From Typhlomys cinereus (Eukaryota > Chordata > Mammalia > Rodentia > Platacanthomyidae), in assembly GCA_023101885.1 (NCBI GenBank), contig JALPQD010000224.1:2508696-2572695 (forward strand): 64,000 nucleotides of DNA, read 5' to 3'. The notes below the pieces were generated by a model. The model was given only the letters and a program-made list of their open reading frames with translations, was not told where the DNA came from and made no database searches. Positions within the stretch are counted from its first letter, which is position 1, and each line of letters starts with the position of its first letter. Shown piece after piece: positions 45,961 through 56,100 of this stretch. The position numbers and the translations under genes were made by a program.

Positions 45961-46456
45961 CAAATTGATATAACAGAAATCTTCAGTAGATTTTTGAAAT
46001 TGAATCTGTAATCAAAATATTGCCAAAGGAGAACCATGACCAGAAAGCTTCACTTATAAGTATATTTGATTTTTAACTTTTTACAGAAATTCGGGGCCAA
46101 GGAGAAAAGGGCACATATCCACAGACTTGGAATCTGAGCTCTCAGCTCTCAAAGTCAGCAATCGTCCTCCGGCTTCCACATAAACCCCAGGGGACAGGTA
46201 CACTGACTGTGTATGTGAAATCAATAAAATATTTTTAAATGATATCAAGGCTAACCCCTCACTAATTTCTTCTAAAAACTAAGAATACTTCTTGTCCTAT
46301 TTCGCAAGGCCAGATTGCCCTACTACAGAGCAATTAACAGACCTATGCATCCGCAGTCAGTCATTTTCAATAAGGTACTAAGATCATTTCATGGAGACAA
46401 CTATCTTCAGCAGATGATGCTGAGCAACGGAAGCCAATGAAAAAGAATAATGTTAG

Positions 46457-46725
46457 TGTTACATGGTCGGCATGTGCAGGCTCAAGTCCTCTTTCCCTCC
46501 GATGTGCATTTTCAGACAAAGAACCTTCACGGCCCCCAGTCTAAGGCAGCTCCATCCTCCCAAGGTCAGCTCCACAGCCCTGGTCCACCTGCAGCTAGGA
46601 TAAACTGGCACGTTCCCTGAAGGACTGTCACCCACCCCAGGGAGAACCCTCCTCCCATCTCAGTACTGTTCCAACTACATGTCCCTGGTCATATGGCTTT
46701 GCCCAATAAGAGGCCCAGAAACTAG

Positions 46726-46793
<68 letters not shown>

Positions 46794-46942
46794 GTTTCTG
46801 AGACAGCCATGCTGCATGTTGCTTGTCTATTTTGTCCTCCTGCTTGCTTGACAATAAATCTTTATATATTACGTGCTGGTTTTTGTGTGACTTTGTATCC
46901 TGATCATTCTTTGGTAGGGGGGCCTTCCCAAGAGTCCCCACA
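46457..46942 (+). mobile_element. Solo LTR of an endogenous retrovirus, with 5-bp target duplication
   Basis: A 486-bp unit starting TGTTACATGG and ending GTCCCCACA, flanked by GTTAG on both sides (46452-46456 and 46943-46947). It contains 'gcccaataagagg' (a TATA-like box position) at 46701-46713, a (CT)n tract (46730-46792), 'caataaatct' (poly(A) signal-like, 46851) and a 'tttgtgtgactttgtatcctgatc'-type U5. No internal viral genes are present. The TG...CA ends plus a 5-bp repeat support a single LTR left by recombination. Class is uncertain (ERVK- or ERV1-like by layout). Confidence 0.7.
46730..46792. repeat. (CT)n tract inside LTR
   Basis: About 31 uninterrupted CT units located between the TATA-like and poly(A)-like parts of the LTR. 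Confidence 0.95.
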
Positions 46943-46976
46943 GTTAGCCTCACTATAAGCAAGAATTAACTTAAAG

Positions 46977-47189
46977 GTGGCTGGGGAGTTAGGACTCTGC
47001 CTCGCAAGCAGAAGTTCCTGAGTCCGGATCCCAGATTAAAAAAAACGCCAGGCAGAAACAGTGGCAGCCTGTACTTCCTGCACTTTCCAGCCCTGGTGGG
47101 CGGAGCCTGGAAAATCCCAGAGCAATCCAGGATGATTCCCTAAATCCTCCACAGGGACACACAATGCCCTCTGACACACACACACACAA

Positions 47190-47225
<36 letters not shown>
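46977..47225 (+). mobile_element. tRNA-derived SINE with (AATC)n tail
   Basis: The head is shortened ('ggtggctggggagttaggac'), then 'gagtccggatcccagattaa', 'gccaggcagaaacagtggca', 'gaaaatcccagagcaatcca', a short CA tract and nine-odd AATC units (47189-47225). Confidence 0.75.
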
Positions 47226-47257
47226 CAATAAAGTTTTTAAAAATACAAAAAAGAGGG

Positions 47258-47545
47258 GGGGTTGGGGGAGGATCCAGTAGTTATAGTTTTTGCCTTGTAA
47301 AAAGACCTGAGTTCAGATCCTCAGATCCCACATAAAAATGTCAGGTGGAAATGGTTGTGGCCTGTAATTTTGACCCTAGAAGCCAGAGGCTTGGAAGCCC
47401 CAAAGCAAAGCAATGAAGAGATGAAGCAATCCAGGGTGATTTTCTATGTCACTCTTGGATCTTCACAGGCGCACGCGCACTCATGAGATCTCTTGCACAC
47501 TCCCCAGCACATATTCATGTGCACCCACACACACATGCATGCAAA
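47258..47545 (+). mobile_element. tRNA-derived SINE, old subfamily
   Basis: 'gttgggggaggatccagtag', 'gagttcagatcctcagatcc', 'gtggcctgtaattttgaccc', 'gtcactcttggatcttcaca', CA-rich end. Diverged. Confidence 0.7.
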
Positions 47546-47889
47546 AAAGTTTATTCAAGACCTAGACATTCGTCTCATAAATTATGTAACTACACTAGAT
47601 TCACCATTAAATCTAAATTCTATAAATTTATAAATTCTATAAAATGTAAATATGAAATCTAAACTCAACACTAAAATACAAGCAATCAAACAAAACAGTA
47701 GACTTTGTCAAAAAATATCACTTTGAACTTTGTACTTCGAAGAACATTACCAAGTAAGTGGAAAAATAATTCACAAAATAGAGAAAGTACTTGCAAATTT
47801 TATGTATGATATGGGTCTAGAATATACTAATAAAATATAATAAAATAAAATATAAAAAGAATAAAAGAACATAAAACTTTTAAATAGTT

Positions 47890-48055
47890 TACTTATTTGA
47901 GTAAGGGCAGGCATGTGCTGGCCACAGCACCTATGAAGAAATCAGAAGACAAATTTAGGGAGTCAGTTCTCTCCTCCCACCACCAGGAATTAAATTCAGG
48001 TCACCACCTTTGCACATAGAGACCTTTATCTGCTGAAGCAGCTTGTTAGCCCCAC
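47890..48055 (-). mobile_element. B3-like SINE, antisense
   Basis: 'aagaaatcagaagacaaatt', 'gagtcagttctctcctccca', 'ccaccaggaattaaattcag', 'gtcacc', 'gcttgttagcccca'. A typical antisense tRNA-derived B3 order, inserted in L1. Confidence 0.7.
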
Positions 48056-48072
48056 ATTATTATTTTAATAGT

Positions 48073-48142
48073 GCTGAAGATCAAAACCAGAGCCTCAGGC
48101 ACGCCAGACAAGCATTTTGCTACTGAGTTATACACTCAGTCC
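48073..48142 (-). mobile_element. ID-like SINE, antisense
   Basis: 'agtgctgaagatcaaaacca', 'gcctcaggcacgccagacaa', 'gcattttgctactgagttat', 'acactcagtcc'. Reverse complement of an ID head. Confidence 0.65.
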
Positions 48143-48464
48143 TTACAAAGAACTCTAGCAACTCGCCAATAACAAGAAAACTGACTTTTTTTAATGGAAA
48201 AGATTCATATATCCAGAGAAGACAGCCAAATGGCCAAGAAGCACATAAAAAATGTTCAGTATCATTATCATTGGAGATCTGCAAATCCGAACTCACAGTA
48301 TCGAGCCACTTTGCACCGAGAAAAAATGGAAAATGTTGGCAGCAAACATGGGAAGTCATGGTCGCGCACGTTGCAGACAAATCCACATTCCTCAAACAGA
48401 GTTTGCATGTGTGTTCACACGCACGCACACAGGCACCACGAGGTGTGAAGCTAGAGGATAACTT

Positions 48465-48690
48465 CCTCGTCTTCCCTCCTCCTTTGAGACCAGCTCTCTT
48501 TTTCTGCGGCTATGTAAGCCGGGCTGGCTGACCCTCGGCCTCGGGTCTCCGCCTCCCATTTCCCACAAGGGCAAAAGTGCTGCAGACACTTGGGTCCTTG
48601 AGCCAGGTGTTACTGTGAGATCTAGGGGGTCTGACCTCTGGTCCTCAACATTTGCACAGCAAACACTTAACCCGCTGAGCCATCTCCTCC
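48465..48690 (-). mobile_element. Decayed B1 plus tRNA-like SINE head, antisense
   Basis: The first half has B1-like antisense 'ttgagaccagctctcttttt' and 'cctcggcctcgggtctccgc'. The right end 'caaacacttaacccgctgag' / 'ccatctcctccgctc' is an antisense tRNA-derived head. May be two adjoining elements within the L1. Confidence 0.5.
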
Positions 48691-48819
48691 GCTCAAGTGT
48701 TATTTTTATAACCCTTCAATTCAACTCCTAGTTGAATTCCCATGAATATTGGGAACAAGTATTCAAGCAAATGCTTGTGCATGAAGGGTCATGGCGGCAT
48801 TGTTTGCAGTAGTCCTGCC

Positions 48820-49175
48820 TGGTTTAAATGCGAGTTGCCCCTCACAGATCCATAAGCTTAAATTCTTAGCTGACGTCAATGTCTGGAAAGGCACCTTTAG
48901 GAGGTGGAGCCTGGCTGGAGGAAGGCAGGCCATGGGGCCGGGGAGAGCGAGGGATACTTGGCATTGGTAGCACAACCCTGTTTCTGTGCCTGGCTCTTGT
49001 TCCCCCTGCCTCTGTGATGACTTCAGTGACTTGAACTGCCCTCCAGCTCCTGCCTCACCCAAGCCGTGCATCCTGCTACATATCCCCTCTGAAACATAAG
49101 CAAAACAACTTTCCTCTTTCTCCCTTGAGTTTTGTGTGAGTATTGTCTCACAGCAGTAAAAAGAGAGTAATTGCA
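48820..49175 (+). mobile_element. Rodent medium repeat ending in 'cacagcagtaaaaagagagtaa'-type sequence
   Basis: 'tttaggaggtggagcctggc', 'ggaggaaggcaggccatggg', 'acataagcaaaacaactttc', 'ctcacagcagtaaaaagaga'. The 3' end follows the same plan as repeats at 50520 and 57725 ('...gtcaggtattttagcacagga'). Inserted in the L1. Confidence 0.5.
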
Positions 49176-49233
49176 TCAAGCCCCGAAGCAGAAAAAGCCT
49201 CACTGTCCATCAGGCATTAAATGGATGAGCAAT

Positions 49234-49463
49234 GGGGCTAGAGGGATAGCTCAGGGGTTACGAGTCTGCCTTACGGCAGAAAGTCCTGAGTTCAAATCCC
49301 AGATCTCATGTAAAAGTGCCAGGCAGAAATGGCAGTGGCCTGAACATCCGGCCTTGATGGGAGAGCCTGGGAAATTCCAGAGCAAAGCAAAAAGGAGGTA
49401 GAAGCAATCCAAGATGATTCCTGAATTCACCCTTGGTCCTCTACAGGGGCACAGTGCCCTCTG

Positions 49464-49516
<53 letters not shown>

Positions 49517-49525
49517 TAAAATATT
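49234..49525 (+). mobile_element. tRNA-derived SINE with target duplication and (CA)n
   Basis: Full-length copy with 25 CA units (49465-49514) and an AAATAAAAT tail. AAATGGATGA occurs at 49219-49228 and 49541-49550, and the wider 15 bases match at 13 positions. This supports a target-site duplication in L1 sequence. Confidence 0.85.
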
Positions 49526-49867
49526 TTTTTAAAGTTAAAGAAATGGATGAAAAATGAGTTGGTATAACCAATGTTCATCAAGTGGTGAGTGGATGAACCA
49601 TTGGTACAGCCAATGGCACACTATTTGGCCATAAAATGAGCCCAAAGCATTGAAGCATACTGCCACATGCTAACCCTCCACACATGTCTGCAGTTTAAAA
49701 TATACAGAACTAATAAAATAAGACAAAAATACTTACACCCATGTAAACATGTGTACTACTTTAAAAATCCATGCCTAAATTGAGAAGTGGAAGTTAAAAA
49801 GCAGTTAATACTCACTGTGCAAAAACCCAATGAGAACTGTTATAGACGGACTAATACTGACGTATTG

Positions 49868-50008
49868 ATTAAAGGGTCTAGCTCAGTAGGTAAAAACACT
49901 TGTTGCCAAAACTTGCTGATGTGAGTTTGATCCCAAGACCACATGGTAGAAAGAGAAAACAGACTTCTGAAAGTTGTTCTCTGACCTTCACAGGAGCACC
50001 ATGGCATG

Positions 50009-50039
<31 letters not shown>

Positions 50040-50062
50040 ATCTCTCTCTCTCTCTCTCTCTC
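49868..50062 (+). mobile_element. B3-like SINE ending in (TC)n
   Basis: 'ggtctagctcagtaggtaaa', 'gatgtgagtttgatcccaag', 'accacatggtagaaagagaa', 'gttgttctctgaccttcaca', then TC repeats (50011-50062). The sense B3 order is clear. Confidence 0.75.
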
Positions 50063-50519
50063 ATAAATTTTAAAAACTATTAAAGCAAAATAGCATTCTA
50101 GGAAAATAATTACTGACAGCTATGTTGAACCAGATAAGTGCAAAATCATAAAGAGAGCTCTTGGCATGTGTTAGTGATTGGCAGAATAGGCCTACAGTCA
50201 GTAGAGAGCAGGGGCCCTCAGTCCCGTGATCCACAGGAGCTCAGTCCTGCCAGAGCCTCCAGGAGGGATCCCAGAAAGAATCCCTCCCCGTTGGAGTCTC
50301 AAGAAGGTCTTAGTCTGGTCAGCTCAGTACTTACCACCTTAGGAGGCGCTTTGCCAGAGGGGCTTCAAGTGAAAGCTGTATGCTGGCCCCAGAAACTGAG
50401 ACATTATAAAAACTGATATTTGAAGCCACTAAATATGGGGTAATTTTCCATAGTAAACAGTTAATATACTCAGGACAGCCAGTTGCGTAGTTCACTTTGG
50501 TATTGTGAAATATGTAGAT

Positions 50520-50960
50520 ATATGTGATGGTTAAAAATGATTGTCAGTTTGACAGGATCAGGAATCACCTGGGAGACAATCCTCCAGGCATACCTAGGAG
50601 TGAGCATTATTACATTTATCAACTGTCACATAATATAATTGTTATACAATGGCATATCCAATAAATTCATATCATATTTATTTGCATTATTATTGTAGAT
50701 TACGCTAGCCTCTGGTCGTGTCTGTGAGGAATTATGTTGACTTGATTCATCAATGTGGGAAGACCCACACTGAATGCAGGCTGAGACTCCGGGCTGCACA
50801 ACAAAGGAGAAAGCGAGCTGCACCCCAGCACTCATCGCTTTCTCCCTGCAGATGCAAATGAGCAGCTGCTCTCCACCACAATGAACTGCACCCTGAGCCC
50901 AAATGAACACTTTCTTCCTCACACTGCTTTTACTAGCTAATTTTGTCACAAAGAAAGAAA
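50520..50960 (+). mobile_element. Rodent medium repeat, interrupted
   Basis: 'gtgatggttaaaaatgattg', 'cagtttgacaggatcaggaa', 'tcacctgggagacaatcctc', 'gggaagacccacactgaatg', 'gagaaagcgagctgcacccc', 'ttttgtcacaaagaaagaaa'. The middle (about 50625-50700) looks foreign, perhaps an AT-rich insertion. Related copies: 57725 and 63605. Confidence 0.6.
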
Positions 50961-51094
50961 ACAGGTAGATAGATGACAGACAGGCAGAGACACAGAGGAG
51001 ACAGTCATAGCCTTGGACATATGCAAGACGTAGCCACAGATATGTAGGATCTCCTTAGGTTCTCATTTTAATATTCTATTAAAAGTTGCTAAAT

Positions 51095-51545
51095 ATGCAC
51101 CAAGATAGCTCTGTGGGTAAAGGCACTTCGTGTGCCAGTCGGTGACCTGAGTTCAATCCCATAAACACCCACGTGGGGCTGGAGAGGTGGCTCAGGGGTT
51201 ACGCCTCTGCCTTGCAGGCGGAAGGTCCTGAGTTCGGATCCCAGATCCCATGTATAGACGCCAGGCAGAAGAAGCAGGGCGGCCTGTGCTTCTGGTCCTG
51301 GTAGGGCGGAGCCTGTGAATCCCGGGGCAGAGGGAGATGGAGGAGTCCATGGTGGTTCGCGAATTCGTCCGTGGTTCTACACACACACAGACACACGCAC
51401 ACACAGATACACACTCACACGCGCGCGCACATACACACGCACATGCACACAGTTGAATAAATAATAATAATAATAAAAAAAACCCACGTGGTAGAAAGAG
51501 AGAACTGGTTACTCTGTAGACTCTCTCTCTTCTCTGTCCCTGATA
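51095..51545 (+). mobile_element. B3-like SINE split by a younger SINE
   Basis: The left part 51095-51166 ('caccaagatagctctgtggg', 'taaaggcacttcgtgtgcca', 'gacctgagttcaatccc') and the right part 51482-51545 ('acgtggtagaaagagagaac', 'tggttactctgtagactctc') are contiguous parts of one B3-like SINE, separated by the 51177-51481 insertion. Confidence 0.75.
51177..51481 (+). mobile_element. tRNA-derived SINE, young subfamily, full length
   Basis: Head GGCTGGAGAGGTGGCTCAGG, B-box-like GAGTTCGGATCC, GC-rich body with intact CpGs, CA-rich tract, and tail 'gttgaataaataataataat'. Flanked by ACCCACGTGG at 51167-51176 and 51482-51491, a 10-bp target duplication. Head, body and tail nearly match the minus-strand copy at 3697-3997. 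Confidence 0.9.
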
Positions 51546-51699
51546 AACAGAATATAAGAAGATTAAGTCGCTAAATTGACAGTTAAATGGCCCTCTATAG
51601 GGGTTGAATACACAAATTATTTTGCTACCATGCAGTGGAATTAGAGTGACCCCCACCATGACTGGATCACATAACTCTTAAAAAGAATATGAGAGCAAC

Positions 51700-52021
51700 A
51701 AGACAGGAGATGGTAGAGGAGGGAAGAGAGATGGGAGAGGAGAAGGAGGAGGAGGAGAAAGAGGAAGAGGAAAAGGAGGAGGAGGAGAAGGAAGAAGAGG
51801 AGGAGAAAGAGGAAGAGGAGAAAGAGGAGGAAGGAGGAGGAAGAGAAGGAAGAGGAGGAGAAAGGAGAGAGGGGAGAAACAGAAGGAAGAGGAGGAGGAG
51901 GAGGAGGAGGAGGAGGAGGAGGAGGAGGAGGAGGAGGAGGAGGAAGAGGAGAAAGAAGAGAAAGGAGAGAAAGAAGGAGGAGGAGGAGGAGGAGGAGGAG
52001 CAGGAGGAGGAGGAGGAGGAG
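51700..52021. repeat. Long GGA/GAA polypurine tract
   Basis: About 320 bases are almost pure purine on the + strand, dominated by GGA and GAA triplets with a perfect (GGA)n core near 51888-51943. Frames on either strand (Glu/Lys/Arg one way, Ser/Pro the other) are products of the repeat, not genes. Confidence 0.95.
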
Positions 52022-55000
52022 ACCTCAATGAGAATTGTTACCAGCTTCCTTCTACAGACGAGACTAAGGCTCTGTCACAGCAGTCCTGAGGGTGCTGCGG
52101 GGTGCCTCTCTCATCCCGTCTTTCATGGCCAAGCACAGCTGTGCGCAGGCGCGTTTCTTACCCAAACTCTTCCTGCTCTGGAGTCAGGTTGACATCATCG
52201 GAGGCCGAAGTCTATCTTCCCATCACTCCTGATCTCACAGCATCCAAAGCTGGAGACTTCTGCAGTCCGTGTGACCCATGTGCAGGGAGAACGTGCGGCT
52301 CTCTGGTTGTGCTTATCACGGAGTTACGACAGTGTGAAACTTTCACCTTACAAAGAGATTGCTATGATGTTTGACCATTTACGAAATGTTTGATTAAACA
52401 ATTTGCATCGCGTATACCTTGGGCAAAGTGCCTGCAGCCCTTACCTTGAGAAACAGAACCCAGATCTCAAAAGGGACTTTGTAACTTGCAGTCTGAAGCC
52501 ACCGCCTCATGTCGGATTGGGCGTAAAGATCCTCAACTGACTGGGTCCCTCACCAGGGTGTTGTCCACACCTACCCTCTTGCACGAAAACGAAGCCCACC
52601 CCGGAGCTCTCTGCCTGGTGCCACCTCCCCGGTGCTAGGATTACAGGTGTGTGCCATCCTGGAAGCTTCCGGTGAAGCAAACGATTCCCTCCCTGGTGGG
52701 ATTGTCCTGCAGGCCAGGCTGGGTGCATGGAGGCTGAGGTAGGGGGCTGGGGAGCGAACTTTCCAGTGTCTTGGTCGGTGTCCGGACTGAACAGTTTCGC
52801 TTTCCCTGGAGGGACCAGGGCTCTAATGGTTAGCGCACCGCGTGAAGGAGGCGGGATCGCGGTCTGGGAACTTGTTTGCCAACGCTGATCCCCGGCCAAG
52901 GACCTCTGCCAGCCAACCTCCTGCAACAGCGCGATCAGCAGAGGGTTGGAGAGAGGCCAGTGAGCAGAGGGCTCCAGGCCCTCCCTGAAAGGCTGAGCCA
53001 TCCCGTCACAGCCGGTCAGCGCTTGGACTGCGGCCAGTACCACTGCTGGGGGAACCGCATGGTTTCCGTTCAAGGAAAGATTCAGCCTCTTGACTTTGAC
53101 ACCTCGCTGTCACTTTGTGCTGGTGGCAATCTGTCGCAGCAGTTGCACTAACTTGTTTTTGTGCTCTGGGGAGATTGCTAGGCTCTTGCTATGTATGAGT
53201 GCCCCAAACCTCACAAGCTGTGCTGCACCCCAAGCTCTACTGTACCCCTCTCTCTACCTCTCCTGTCGGTCGCAGGCTCTGTAGAGTCTGGCACTCAAAC
53301 ACCAGGGATCAGAGGTGGGGTGCTTGGAATCATGCCCACACCTCCCTTGCCTGCCCCACTGGACATGTTAAACTCAAGGACGTCTCTGTTTCCTTCCTAG
53401 AGCGCCCGCCCGGCTCTGCGCCTCCCAGCTGCGGCCCCACTGCCTCCCTCTCCCAGTAAACACTTGGTCCTCTCTGCTCTCTCGCCACCTGTCGGCCGCA
53501 CCTCCACCGTTCAGATCCCAAGGTCTGGGGGTGCTGGGGGACTCAGTGTGGCCCCATGGCTGCCGGAGGCCCATCCTCTGCAGATGTCACACGTCAGAGA
53601 GCGCTGCAAATGAATCGTCCAACACACATCTTGCCCTGGGTTGGCAGATGATGAAGATAGCAGGTTAAACACACACCCAAATCTATGACGGGTGCCTGCT
53701 CCACTTGCGGTTCAAAACGGGCATCCAAACAGCCGGCTACAGAAGGCAGCTGTGGGGTCTAAAAGTTCCACGGGAACTCCAGATGCTGGGGAGGCTGAGG
53801 CAGGCAAATCACACGAGCTCAAGTTCAGTCTGAGCCTAAGAAAGAGCTCGCGGCCAGAATAAAACAGAAAAGGGTTGATGATACGATGATACAGCTCAGC
53901 GGGAAAGTGCCGCCTGGTAAGCGCGAGGCCTGCGTCAACCCGCAGCAGCACCGAGGACAACAGCAAACAGCCCAGCTGCGGCCCCATCAGCGAAGGAGCG
54001 CGTGGGCGCAAGACTCTGATCCAACGGAGCATCGCGGTGCTGGATGGGGATAAAAGGTCTTCTCGTCCTCACGAGGAAGTCAGCTTGCAGCCAGCTTCCT
54101 GGCCCTGTGACAAGTATCAGACAAATCAGCGCATAAAGTGGGGTTTGGACTCAGTTTTGAAGGTTGGTGAAGCAGGTCACGGCGGCAGGACTGCAGATGC
54201 CGACAGTTCGTTCCGCAGCCGCGCGTCCAGAGAGGAGGAGCCAGGTCCACTAGGGCTTAGGGCGGGTGCCCCGTCACTCAGAGGAGCCCCTAGGAGCTTT
54301 CACTACCTCCCAACAGCAGCTCCGGAGAACCAAGACTTGAACACGAAGCCCTTGGGGAAGATTAAGATCCCCAACCAGCGGTCACAGAAGAAAACACATT
54401 TGCCATTTATGTGCAAGACAAGGATTCCCATCTGTGATGTAGAAAACGTCCTACAATTAATAAGGGGGAAAAAAAAAACAGTGCAAAACCAAGAAAAATG
54501 GGTGGGATTGAAAGTGATGTGATATGACTGTACTAATGCCCCTGCACCGGCAGAGTGGTACAGACTAGAAATTCCACGGCGTTGTCACCACAATAAACAG
54601 CAGTAAGAAGAAATTAATTTAGGAAGGAAACAAATCGATCCCCACAAAAGAGAAAGTTAGGAGATGGGGAAAAGGAGGAAGGAAGAAAGGAAGGAAGGGA
54701 CGGAGGGACGGAGGGAGGGAGGAGGAAGGATCCAGATACAAGCTCCGTAGTCTCATCAGCCATCAGAGTAAAGCAGAGTGAAACACACAAACTGAGAGAA
54801 TGGCAGGGAGGGAAAATACCACAGGCAGCGGGTCTTGGGGAGACGGTGGATACCAAAGATGTTCACGGGCCCAGAGTGAAGCCATGTCGGGCAGACACTG
54901 TGGGAGACACTGGCAGTACCTGCGAGAGCCAAGGTTGCTCTTTCATTGAGAAATCTCACTCCTGGGCTTGGACACAAAAGAAACGCCACCCACAGACAGC

Positions 55001-55177
55001 AGTTTTGCACACCGGAAAGCCTGCGGCAGTGCAGTACAAAGAAGCCCCGCAGAGGGGAGGGAGGGAAGCTGGGATGAATATTCAATATGTTTGTAAAAGT
55101 AGAAAAAAAATAAAAATGGAAAAAAAGCCCTCAGCACAGAAACATATAAATACACCATGACACAGCTATAAACACAT
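52022..55177. other. Intergenic stretch with B1 and B1-ID remnants
   Basis: An antisense B1 piece lies near 52610-52665 ('gtgctaggattacaggtgtg'). A B1-like piece followed by an ID-like piece lies at about 53765-53955, listed separately. A purine-rich (GGAA/GGGA)n patch spans 54655-54730. Many overlapping frames in 52500-54530 reflect G+C richness. No known domain. Confidence 0.45.
53765..53955 (+). mobile_element. B1-ID composite SINE (B1-dID-like)
   Basis: 'aactccagatgctggggagg', 'ctgaggcaggcaaatcacac' (B1-like) is followed after a short gap by 'gatacagctcagcgggaaag', 'gcgcgaggcctgcgtcaacc', 'cgcagcagcaccga' (ID-like). The B1-then-ID order matches dimeric B1-dID SINEs known in several rodent groups. 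Confidence 0.5.
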
Positions 55178-55415
55178 GTTTTTTAAATGTGTGTCTGTGT
55201 ACATCAGAGGCACTGTGTGTGTGCCTGTGGGTCACCCTGGATTACGCTATCTCCTCTTTGCTTTGCTCTGGAGTTTCCCAGGCGCTACCTTCCAGGGCTG
55301 GAAGTACAGGCCACCATATTTCTGCCTGGAGTTTCTACATGGGATCTGGGATCTGAACTCGGGAATTTCTGCTTGCAAGGCAGAGGCTTTCATCCCTGAA
55401 CCATCTCTCCAGCCC
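55178..55415 (-). mobile_element. tRNA-derived SINE, old subfamily
   Basis: The plus strand reads tail to head: GT-rich start, 'gggtcaccctggattacgct', 'ctttgctctggagtttccca', 'acatgggatctgggatctga', 'tgaaccatctctccagccct'. Nearly full length. Confidence 0.85.
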
Positions 55416-55739
55416 TAAATAGAATTCTTATAATCACAAAAGTGTATTTAGCAACTGCAAGTCAGTGGATGAACCTTATCCATGAGCAAAAGACACCAGT
55501 ACAAAAGAATTCACACTGTGTGATTCCACATGGTGGAAATTCAAAGCCAGGCGGCTCTGACCACGGAGGTAAGAGCTTGAGGGCAAGGTTGCTTCCTAAT
55601 ATTCTGTTTCTTGATCTGAGTTTGTCTGTCTCAGATGCAGTCACTCTGACAATTCATCAAACTATACCCAGGCTTTTATGTAGGTAACAATTATGTAGGT
55701 GTTTCAATTATAAAAGAAAGTGGTTTTTTTTTTTAAGTT

Positions 55740-56100
55740 TCTACAGGACCGGAAGATGACTCAGAAATTAAAGTGCTTGTTGCAAAAGCAAAAGGACCAG
55801 AGTTCAAACCTACAGATTCTAGGCAAAATGCAAGAAGGTGCAGAAACTTGCCTATAATTCCAGCCTTGAAAAACAGCACCTAGAGATTCCCAGAGCCACC
55901 TGGCTCTGGGTTTCATTGGAGACTCAGTCACAAAAGAGTAAGGTGGAAGAAAAATTGAGAATGATTCCCTAGATCAACACCTCAGGCCTCCACATCACAC
56001 CAAAGCATACACATTGCACACATGCATACAAATGAGTGTCCCCACACATGAACAGTCACCCACACATCACACCTCTCTCTCTCTCTCTCTCTCTCTCATA
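55740..56100 (+). mobile_element. Ancient relative of the tRNA-derived SINE
   Basis: 'accggaagatgactcagaaa', 'gagttcaaacctacagattc', 'cctataattccagccttgaa', 'gattccctagatcaacacct', CA-rich stretch and (TC)n (56073-56098). It keeps the family order at greater divergence, with an extra segment in the middle. Confidence 0.6.

Larger units (their letters stand above)
44830..49850 (+). mobile_element. Old L1 (ORF2 to 3' end), sense, heavily interrupted
   Basis: Separated sense-strand L1 landmarks appear in the right order: 'gagatgaatgaaaatagatt' (44968), 'agtaaaagattaaagcagaa' (45096), 'acaaaatagagaaagtactt' (47773), 'atgatatgggtctagaatat' (47805), 'caaatggccaagaagcacat' (48227), 'gaaaaaatggaaaatgttgg' (48319), 'gtcatggcggcattgtttgc' (48788), 'ctgtccatcaggcattaaat' (49203) and 'cactatttggccataaaatg' (49619). 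Between them lie younger SINEs, an LTR and medium repeats. No reading frame survives. The span may be one insertion or neighbouring fragments. Confidence 0.75.

Noticed and set aside
47189..47225. (AATC)n array and other tandem tracts as possible CRISPR-like arrays
   Set aside because: They are plain microsatellites without spacers. A CRISPR array is not expected in mammalian nuclear DNA.
51678..52192. Long open frames giving Glu/Lys-rich (+) and Ser/Pro-rich (-) proteins
   Set aside because: Both are translations of the GGA/GAA simple repeat. There is no unique flanking coding sequence.
52800..52870. tRNA-like 'taatggttagcgcaccgcgtg' segment
   Set aside because: It resembles a D-arm only. 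No matching B box, acceptor pairing or anticodon arm could be found.
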